Shown here: positions 6,544-11,997 of the stretch, one piece after another | How positions within the stretch are numbered: the first letter of the stretch is position 1 | Layout: each line of letters opens with the position of its first letter | Origin: Geobacter sp. | GTDB taxonomy: Bacteria > Desulfobacterota > Desulfuromonadia > Geobacterales > Pseudopelobacteraceae | Reading direction: 5' to 3' | NCBI GenBank assembly: GCA_027346925.1 | Contig: DAIERH010000055.1 | Location: forward strand, 1 to 11,997 | Length of the DNA stretch: 11,997 nt | Made by a program: the position numbers and the translations under genes | The notes under the pieces: model-generated | What the model saw: only the letters and a program-made list of their open reading frames with translations | The model's database searches: none | Told to the model about the DNA's origin: nothing

Positions 6544-7874
6544 TCAGCCGCCTCCCGTAAAATCATATCAGCCAGTTTTGCGGAGGTGGCCACCTCGATA
6601 TCCTCAGGTACCCGCTGACCCGTCGTAAAATAGGCAATCTGCAGATTGTCCTTCATCAGCAGATTGACCATGTTTCCGAAACTCTCACTCTCGTCGATCT
6701 TGGTGAACACCACCTTGCTGACCTGAAAGATGCTGAATCGACTGAGAATCTCTTCCAGTTCGCGGTCCTTGGTGGTTGCGGAGAGACAAAGATAAACCTC
6801 TATGGGTATCTTGTTTTCGAGAAAATGCTTCATCTCGTCCAGTTTTTCCTTGTCCTTGTGGCTGCGACCGGCCGTATCGATAAAGATCAGGTCGCAGGCG
6901 GAATGCTTCTCCACCGCCTTTTCCAACTCCTTGGGGGTGGAGGCCACCTCCAGGGGAATACCCATGATGCGGGAATAGGTCTTAAGCTGCTCCACCGCAC
7001 CCACCCGGAAGATATCCATGGTAATCAGCGCCACCTTGTTGCCGCGGTTCAAGGCATACATGGCGGCGAGTTTGGCGGTGGTGGTGGTCTTGCCGACACC
7101 GGTCGGTCCCACCAGCGCGATGATACGCGGAGAGTTTTTTCGCAGCTTGAGGGTGCCGGCAAACTTGATCAGGCGCCCCAGCGTCTCACCGAGGCGACTC
7201 TTGACTGTCTGGTTGCCCCCTTCCATCGGCAGTGTGTTGAGGGTATCCAGGATCTTCCTGATCAACTCCGTGGAGACACCGCTTTTGACCAGCTCCTGGG
7301 CCAGCGGCGAGTCTTCCGGGAGGATTTCCTCGCCGGACTGCCCCCCTGTGGCAGAGGGATTCTGGGCATCCGGCCATTGAACCGGCCTGACGCCATCCTC
7401 CTGGCTCTTGGCCAGCGTGTTGAGCAGCAGTTTTTTGATCTCTTCCAGGTCGCTGCGGGGAATATTTTTGAGGTTGAGTCCGAGATCCCGTTGACCAGAA
7501 GGCTTCTCCCCTTCTTCCGGTTTCTCCTCTTTGCGCTGTTCCTCTTCACGCCGGGAAAGCGCCTCGACCTTTTCGCGCAGTTCCTTGAGTTCACGCGCCA
7601 GGGGCCCCAGCATGGAATTTTCCAATTCCTCTTTGGCGGTGCGCTCCCGCTCCGGTTTCTCGCGGTAAGGGGCAGGGGGCGCAACCGGCTGTGACGGTTT
7701 GCGGGCAGGGTCGTGGGCGGCCGTCACCCGATAGACCGGCTTACTGAAAAAGCCCAGAATTCCCCCCACATTGTCCTTCTTGGTCGAAAGGATCATGGCT
7801 TCGGGGCCAAGCTCCGCCTTGACCATGCGCAGGGCTTCCGCCATGCTTGTGGCCTGAAAGGTCTTAACCAGCAT
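6540..7874 (-). CDS. flhF: Signal-recognition-particle-type GTPase FlhF
   Basis: FlhF is an SRP-family GTPase that marks the cell pole or site where a flagellum is built. The protein is 444 residues. The N-terminal segment is MLVKTFQATSMAEALRMVKAELGPEAMILSTKK. A Pro- and charge-rich linker covers about 53-130. An N domain lies at about 140-245, and the G domain has G1 GPTGVGKTTT (256-265), DIFRVGAVEQLKTY (287-300), G3 DTAGR (333-337) and G4 TKIDES (391-396). All nucleotide-binding motifs look intact. The ATG at 7874 lies inside the end of flhA (11-base overlap), with GGTGAG seven bases upstream. The stop overlaps the flhG start. This order, flhA-flhF-flhG-fliA, is common in polar flagellates. 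Confidence 0.96.
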   Translation of the reverse strand: MLVKTFQATSMAEALRMVKAELGPEAMILSTKKDNVGGILGFFSKPVYRVTAAHDPARKPSQPVAPPAPYREKPERERTAKEELENSMLGPLARELKELREKVEALSRREEEQRKEEKPEEGEKPSGQRDLGLNLKNIPRSDLEEIKKLLLNTLAKSQEDGVRPVQWPDAQNPSATGGQSGEEILPEDSPLAQELVKSGVSTELIRKILDTLNTLPMEGGNQTVKSRLGETLGRLIKFAGTLKLRKNSPRIIALVGPTGVGKTTTTAKLAAMYALNRGNKVALITMDIFRVGAVEQLKTYSRIMGIPLEVASTPKELEKAVEKHSACDLIFIDTAGRSHKDKEKLDEMKHFLENKIPIEVYLCLSATTKDRELEEILSRFSIFQVSKVVFTKIDESESFGNMVNLLMKDNLQIAYFTTGQRVPEDIEVATSAKLADMILREAAE

Positions 7875-9951
7875 TGATGCTCACCACCCCCATGGACTGA
7901 ATTTTAACATTCTGCGGTATTTCATTGTGGGACAAAACTGCCAGTTGCGGCACATAACGCTCGATCAACTTCCTTACATGCCGCCTGATGGATGGAGATG
8001 CCAACAGCACCGGCTGGGCCCCGCTCATACTGCAACGGTCGGCCGTGGAGCGTATGGCGGTAATGATCTGCTGGGCGATGTTGGGCTCGATAGCCAGGTA
8101 ACTGCCTTGATCCGACGGCTGAATCGCCTCGGCAACGACATCCTCCACCTCGCGATCCAGGGTGAACAGACAGAGACTGCCGTCCTCCAGCTTGTACTGG
8201 TCTACAATGAAACGTCCCAGCCCTTGACGGACGAATTCGCTCAGCACATCAGGATCCTTGGTCAGCCCGGCATAATCGGCCAAGGTTTCAAGGATGGTGC
8301 GCATGTCGCGGATGGAAACGCCTTCCTTGAGAAGGTTTTTGATTACTCGCAGCACTGTACCCAGATTGAGCAGATTGGGGATCAATTCTTCCACAACCTT
8401 GGGAGCAGAAACCGACACATTATCCAACAATTGCTGCAGTTCCTGCCGCCCGACCAGTTCATGGGCGTGGCGCTTGATGATCTCGCTGATATGGGTGGCC
8501 ACCACGGTGGTACTGTCCACCACGGTGTAGCCATTGACCTGGGCGTTATCACGCTCATCGGAGCTGATCCAGACTGCCGGCAACCCGAAGACCGGCTCCG
8601 TAGTGCTGACCCCTGCCAACTCGGATGTGACTGCACCGGAATCCATCGCCAGGTACTGGCCGGTCAGTTCGCCGCCCCCCACTCGGGCGCCCCGAATAAG
8701 CAGGTTGTATTCATAGGGTTTGAGTTGCAAATTGTCGTGAATGTGGATGGGGGGCACCACGAAACCCAACTTCTGGGCGTACTGGCGACGGATGGAACGT
8801 ATCCGCTCCAGAAGCTCTCCATCCTGTGAGGCATCCACCATGGGGACAAGACCATAGCCAACCTCCAACTCCAGCACATCCAGCGGGCGGATCGCCGAAG
8901 CCTGATCAAGCGATTCTTCGCTGTCGGCAGTCTCTGAGGTGGCAGCCATCTCCTCGACGATTTGGGCTTTTTCCCGTGCCATTTTTCCCACAAGAAAGGT
9001 CACACCCGACAGCAGGAAAAAGGCGAAGTGCGGCAGCCCTGGTATCAGGGCAAACAGAAACAACACCCCTGAAGCGACCTGAAACGCCTTGGGGTAATTC
9101 ATGAACTGGCCGGTAATCTCATGACCGAAGTTATTCTCGTCAGCCGAGCGGGTCACGATAATACCGGCGGCCGTGGAGATGATCAGGGCCGGGATCTGGG
9201 CCACCAACCCTTCACCGATGGTCAGCAGGGTGTAGTTGGTCAGGGCGGCCTGAATCGGCATCCCCTGTTGCAAGACCCCGATTATCAGGCCACCGAAGAT
9301 ATTGACCAGCACGATCAGGATACCGGCCACGGCATCACCACGGACGAACTTGCTGGCGCCGTCCATGGATCCGTAGAAATCGGCTTCGCGGGAAATCCTG
9401 AGGCGGCGGGTCCTGGCGTCTTTTTCCGTGATCATGCCGGCGGAGAGGTCGGCATCGATGGCCATTTGTTTGCCCGGCATGGCATCCAGGGTAAAACGCG
9501 CCGTGACCTCGGCCACCCGTCCCGCACCCTTGGTGATAACCACGAAATTGATGATCACCAGGATCAGGAAGATGACCGCACCTACCACGTAATTGCCGCC
9601 CACCACGAATTGGCCGAACGCCTTGATGACCGTACCCGCCGCTTCAGCACCCTCGCTGCCATGCAGCAGAATCAGACGGGTGGACGCGATGTTGAGCGCC
9701 AGACGAAAAAGGGTGGTGACCAGTAACACCGACGGAAACACGGAGAAATCGAGGGCATGTTGGGTATAAAGACAAACCAGCAGGATGCATAGGGCAACGG
9801 TGATATTGGCCGCCAGGAAGATATCCAGCAAAAAGGAGGGTAGCGGAATGATCATCAGCGCCAAGATGCCGATCAACGCCACCGCCACGTAAATATCGGA
9901 GTTTTTGCGAAAGCTGCTTAATTCTATTGCTTCAACCGTGCCGTTGGCCAT
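7864..9951 (-). CDS. flhA: Flagellar type III export gate protein FlhA
   Basis: FlhA is the large export-gate component. Its membrane domain uses the proton motive force, and its cytoplasmic ring docks substrate-chaperone complexes. The protein is 695 residues, the usual length. About eight membrane segments lie within residues 18-325. The FHIPEP signature RVAEVTARFTLDAMPGKQMAID is at 145-166. Asp206 in FVRGDAVAG matches the invariant proton-path Asp208 of Salmonella FlhA. The cytoplasmic domain follows an acidic linker (about 330-350). The start is ATG 9951, which gives the normal N-terminus, but it has no clear Shine-Dalgarno sequence: only an AAGA-type purine stretch well upstream. A 218-base gap separates it from flhB, unlike its overlap with flhF downstream. 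Confidence 0.97.
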   Translation of the reverse strand: MANGTVEAIELSSFRKNSDIYVAVALIGILALMIIPLPSFLLDIFLAANITVALCILLVCLYTQHALDFSVFPSVLLVTTLFRLALNIASTRLILLHGSEGAEAAGTVIKAFGQFVVGGNYVVGAVIFLILVIINFVVITKGAGRVAEVTARFTLDAMPGKQMAIDADLSAGMITEKDARTRRLRISREADFYGSMDGASKFVRGDAVAGILIVLVNIFGGLIIGVLQQGMPIQAALTNYTLLTIGEGLVAQIPALIISTAAGIIVTRSADENNFGHEITGQFMNYPKAFQVASGVLFLFALIPGLPHFAFFLLSGVTFLVGKMAREKAQIVEEMAATSETADSEESLDQASAIRPLDVLELEVGYGLVPMVDASQDGELLERIRSIRRQYAQKLGFVVPPIHIHDNLQLKPYEYNLLIRGARVGGGELTGQYLAMDSGAVTSELAGVSTTEPVFGLPAVWISSDERDNAQVNGYTVVDSTTVVATHISEIIKRHAHELVGRQELQQLLDNVSVSAPKVVEELIPNLLNLGTVLRVIKNLLKEGVSIRDMRTILETLADYAGLTKDPDVLSEFVRQGLGRFIVDQYKLEDGSLCLFTLDREVEDVVAEAIQPSDQGSYLAIEPNIAQQIITAIRSTADRCSMSGAQPVLLASPSIRRHVRKLIERYVPQLAVLSHNEIPQNVKIQSMGVVSINAG

Positions 9952-10169
9952 GGTGGGTCGTTTCTTGTCTTTGTAGAAATGAACTTAAAAAGCAGCTATT
10001 TTTATGCATTTCCCATGCCGCAAACTCTGCCAGCTTTGCACTCCGGAGACACTTGTGCCGCTCGCGGATAATGCGGTTCTCACCGACAAACGAGGCAAAT
10101 CCATTGCGCCATCGAATCGCCTTGCGGTCAAACTATTGAACTGTGTCGGAATATTGACCTCAACCCGGA
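9952..10169 (-). other. 218-base gap between flhB and flhA, no clear gene
   Basis: This is the largest gap in the window. On the minus strand it holds several short self-complementary stretches: CCGC/GCGG near 10058-10075, CTCCGGAG at 10041-10048, GCAAA/TTTGC around 10019-10040, and GCAT/ATGC around 10004-10019. An AT-rich patch follows just before flhA. A 39-codon frame (10104-9985) has no ribosome site and no recognisable product. I found no sigma-54 site with correct spacing: TGGCAGAGTTTGC near 10032-10020 is two bases too short. I could not match a known riboswitch; a GTGCAAAGC stretch is reminiscent of the cyclic-di-GMP-I class, but the rest of that consensus is missing. Confidence 0.5.
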
Positions 10170-11243
10170 TCAGACCTTCCCCTTGAGGCGGTAGACATAG
10201 GCCAGTACCTCGGCCACTGCCGCATACAACGATTCGGGTATTGCCTCGTTCTCATCCACCTGGTCATACAGTTCCCGCGCCAGAAAGCGGTTTTCAACCA
10301 GGGTTACGGAGTGTTCCCTGGCAATCTGCTTGATGGCTTGGGCCATGACGTCGGCCCCTTTGGCTATCACGACCGGAGCGGCCATCCGTGTCCGCTCGTA
10401 CTTTAGCGCCACGGCGTAATGCGTCGGATTGGTAATAACAACATCTGCTGTTGGAATGATCTTGGTCATCCGCCGCCTGGCCATCTGGAACTGCATCTTC
10501 TTGATCTTGCTCTTGACTTCCGGGCTCCCCTCCAAATCCTTATGCTCCTGCTTGACCTCCTCCTTGGTCATCTTAAGGTTCTCTATGTAGCGCCACTTGA
10601 CGTACGCCAGGTCAAGGATTCCAAGGATGATCAGAACTCCGCAGGAATGGGTTACTATCTTGAATGCGATGTGCCCCACATAACCGACAATAGTCTCAAT
10701 GTCGGCTTCTGCCAGAAAGGCGATGTTCTGGGTTTCATCCTTCATAACCCGATAAGCTATATACCCCACCACCAGAAGCTTGAGGAGCGACTTGAGCATC
10801 TCCAGGAGGGCATCCTTGTTGAATAATTTGCCGAAACCGGTGACTGGACTCAGCTTGCCGAAATCGACTGAAAGCCGCTCCAGGTTGAAATCCAACTGTC
10901 CGTTGTCCTGAACCAGTTTGGAAAGAAACGCCGTCATAACGGCGGTAACCACCAATGGGGCCAGCAGAGTGACTATCAGAAAAAACAGCTTCAGGGAAAG
11001 CGTATACACGTTGGCCTGGGTCAGTTCGAAGTTCGCCATGGTGCTGAAGATGAAGAGAGCGTTCTTCTTGAGGCCGTTCAAAATGTACCCGCCGAAGATA
11101 TAGAGGCAGACGATCCCGCTCAGCAAGGTGAGGGAAGACGAAAGCATCTGGCTCTGTGGGGGGGCGCCTTTTTTTCTGGCGTCGGTGAGCTTTCTCGCCG
11201 TAGGTTGTTCGGTTTTGGAATGCTTGTCGCTATCCTCTGCCAG
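10170..11243 (-). CDS. flhB: Flagellar export specificity-switch protein FlhB (apparent CTG start)
   Basis: FlhB is an inner-membrane export-gate protein that cleaves itself and switches export from rod/hook to filament substrates. Four membrane segments lie in the first half. The cytoplasmic domain carries the autocleavage motif NPTH at residues 272-275 (ADVVITNPTHYAVALKYE), and cleavage would fall between Asn272 and Pro273. The first conventional in-frame start is the ATG at 11147, but the frame stays open and clearly FlhB-like upstream: AEDSDKHSKTEQPTARKLTD then ARKKG, the conserved cytoplasmic N-terminus. The only plausible initiator ahead of it is CTG at 11243-11241, with GGGGGG seven bases before it; this gives 357 residues, the usual family length. 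The next codons upstream are TCT and then the fliR stop TGA, in the same frame. G7 and T7 runs (plus strand 11158-11164 and 11169-11175) lie in this N-terminal part. The identity is secure; the start is inferred. Confidence 0.93.
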   Translation of the reverse strand: MAEDSDKHSKTEQPTARKLTDARKKGAPPQSQMLSSSLTLLSGIVCLYIFGGYILNGLKKNALFIFSTMANFELTQANVYTLSLKLFFLIVTLLAPLVVTAVMTAFLSKLVQDNGQLDFNLERLSVDFGKLSPVTGFGKLFNKDALLEMLKSLLKLLVVGYIAYRVMKDETQNIAFLAEADIETIVGYVGHIAFKIVTHSCGVLIILGILDLAYVKWRYIENLKMTKEEVKQEHKDLEGSPEVKSKIKKMQFQMARRRMTKIIPTADVVITNPTHYAVALKYERTRMAAPVVIAKGADVMAQAIKQIAREHSVTLVENRFLARELYDQVDENEAIPESLYAAVAEVLAYVYRLKGKV

Positions 11244-11246
11244 AGA

Positions 11247-11997
11247 TCATCCCCCCTTTGCCATCAACCTGAAGAGGACATCTATCTGCCCTTTGACTTG
11301 TCCGAATGAAATCTCCAGAACATGAATAAAGACCATCAGGGTCGCTCCCAGGACGACAAAACCGATGCCGATGTTGAGCGGCAGGCTGATCATGAAAATG
11401 TTCATCTGGGGGAATGCCCGCGCCATGACACCCAGGGCAACACTTGTCAGAAGGAGCGATACCATGACCGGAGCCGCCAACCGGATGCCGATGACAAATA
11501 CATCCGCAGCCTGCCTGACGAGGAAGGTGATGATTTCTCCGTTAAGGTGCCAGCCGCCCAATGGTATGATACTGAAGCTGTCCACGATGGCATGGATAAA
11601 CAGATGGTGGATATTCAGGGACAGGAATATCAGGGTGGCAAACAGCGTCTGCAAGACCGACACGATCTGGATTTGGCTTCCCCTGGTCGGATCGATGACC
11701 TGGGAGATGGTGAATCCCATCTGCATACCCACGATCTGTCCACCGAATTCAACCGCTGAAAAGACTATCTGGGCTATAAATGCCAAGGCCAGACCAATAG
11801 CCATCTCACCCATCAACAATATTCCCAGGGCAAATACATCGGTCGGCATTGGGGGAGGGATGACGGAGAGGATGGGAAAACAGACCAGGGTAATCATCAG
11901 TATTGCAATCACCTTGATTTGCAGTGGTAGCCGCTGCCCGCCAAAAACCGGAAACGCGGCAAAAATACCAGCCACGCGGGTAAGCACCAGCACAAAG
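11247..11997 (-). CDS. fliR: Flagellar type III export gate protein FliR (5' end cut by window edge)
   Basis: FliR is a polytopic inner-membrane protein that forms the core export channel with FliP and FliQ. About 250 codons are visible; the frame is open to the window edge, so only about 10-15 N-terminal residues are missing compared with typical FliR (about 260). Visible motifs are LVLTRVAGIFAAFPVFGGQ, GEMAIGLALAFIAQIVFSAVEFGGQIVGMQMGF, then the family DPTRGSQ, and RLAAPVMVSLLLTSVALGVMARAFPQMNIF. About six hydrophobic segments can be seen. It ends at TGA 11249-11247, in the same frame as flhB, with no other stop between the two genes. FliQ and FliP would be expected upstream, beyond the window. 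Confidence 0.95.
   Translation of the reverse strand, partial: FVLVLTRVAGIFAAFPVFGGQRLPLQIKVIAILMITLVCFPILSVIPPPMPTDVFALGILLMGEMAIGLALAFIAQIVFSAVEFGGQIVGMQMGFTISQVIDPTRGSQIQIVSVLQTLFATLIFLSLNIHHLFIHAIVDSFSIIPLGGWHLNGEIITFLVRQAADVFVIGIRLAAPVMVSLLLTSVALGVMARAFPQMNIFMISLPLNIGIGFVVLGATLMVFIHVLEISFGQVKGQIDVLFRLMAKGG
11251..11259 (-). promoter_or_regulatory. Ribosome binding site for the apparent CTG start of flhB
   Basis: AAAGGGGGG on the minus strand inside the last codons of fliR, ending seven bases before CTG 11243. It suits initiation at the CTG. It is too close (no gap) to serve the ATG at 11250-11248 that overlaps the fliR stop, and that ATG opens only six codons before TAG. Confidence 0.5.

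Noticed and set aside
6825..7694. Plus-strand frame of 289 codons opposite flhF
   Set aside because: Antisense of a securely identified FlhF; no motif or start signal of its own.
7927..8829. Plus-strand frame of 300 codons opposite flhA
   Set aside because: Antisense of the FlhA cytoplasmic domain; Gln/His/Asp-rich product without a recognisable fold.
10020..10032. Sigma-54-like TGGCA...TTGC before flhA
   Set aside because: The GG-to-GC spacing is two bases short of the strict -24/-12 requirement.
10004..10060. Possible cyclic-di-GMP-I riboswitch (GTGCAAAGC)
   Set aside because: The first-stem GGCAAACC part, the GACGCAAAGC core and the receptor helix are not present in recognisable form.
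9985..10104. 39-codon minus-strand frame in the flhB-flhA gap
   Set aside because: No Shine-Dalgarno sequence and no hydrophobic or conserved pattern. The openness is expected by chance over this length.
10004..10186. Plus-strand small frame with a CxxxCxxC-like start across the flhB-flhA gap
   Set aside because: It runs into the flhB 3' end antisense and has no ribosome site; the cysteines look coincidental.

Overview
The whole window is one flagellar gene cluster read on the minus strand, so transcription runs from high to low coordinates. The order is fliR (5' end cut by the window), flhB, flhA, flhF, flhG, fliA, flgF, flgG, flgA, flgH, flgI, a rod-binding-only flgJ, and the start of a FlgN-like chaperone gene cut at base 1. 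Coding sequence fills nearly all of it. I see no mobile elements, RNA genes or CRISPR arrays.

The organism is a Gram-negative bacterium: FlgH and FlgI (L and P rings) and FlgA are present, and FlgH carries a lipobox. FlhF and FlhG together point to polar or otherwise number-controlled flagella. The order export gate - flhF - flhG - fliA - flgF - flgG - flgA - flgH - flgI - flgJ, moderate GC and a single-domain FlgJ fit a Geobacter-like member of the Desulfuromonadales. That placement is an inference from layout and protein style, not a database result.

Region 1 (11997-7864) encodes the core export gate: FliR, the substrate-specificity switch FlhB, and FlhA. Region 2 (7874-4864) encodes placement and regulation: the SRP-type GTPase FlhF, the MinD-like ATPase FlhG, and the flagellar sigma factor FliA, tightly overlapped or abutted. 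Region 3 (4850-630) encodes the distal rod proteins FlgF and FlgG, the P-ring chaperone FlgA, the L-ring lipoprotein FlgH and the P-ring protein FlgI. Region 4 (623-1) has a stem-loop, a candidate sigma-28 promoter, flgJ and the start of flgN, probably leading into late hook-filament junction genes outside the window.

This is mostly a conventional locus. The points worth a second look are: flhB has no ATG, GTG or TTG start for its conserved N-terminus (a CTG fits), and it is in the same frame as fliR with one TGA between them; a sigma-28-like promoter lies behind a hairpin upstream of flgJ; FliA has substitutions in its usually conserved DWxPR segment; a 218-base gap separates flhB from flhA; and G/A homopolymer tracts lie in flhB, flgH and flgI.
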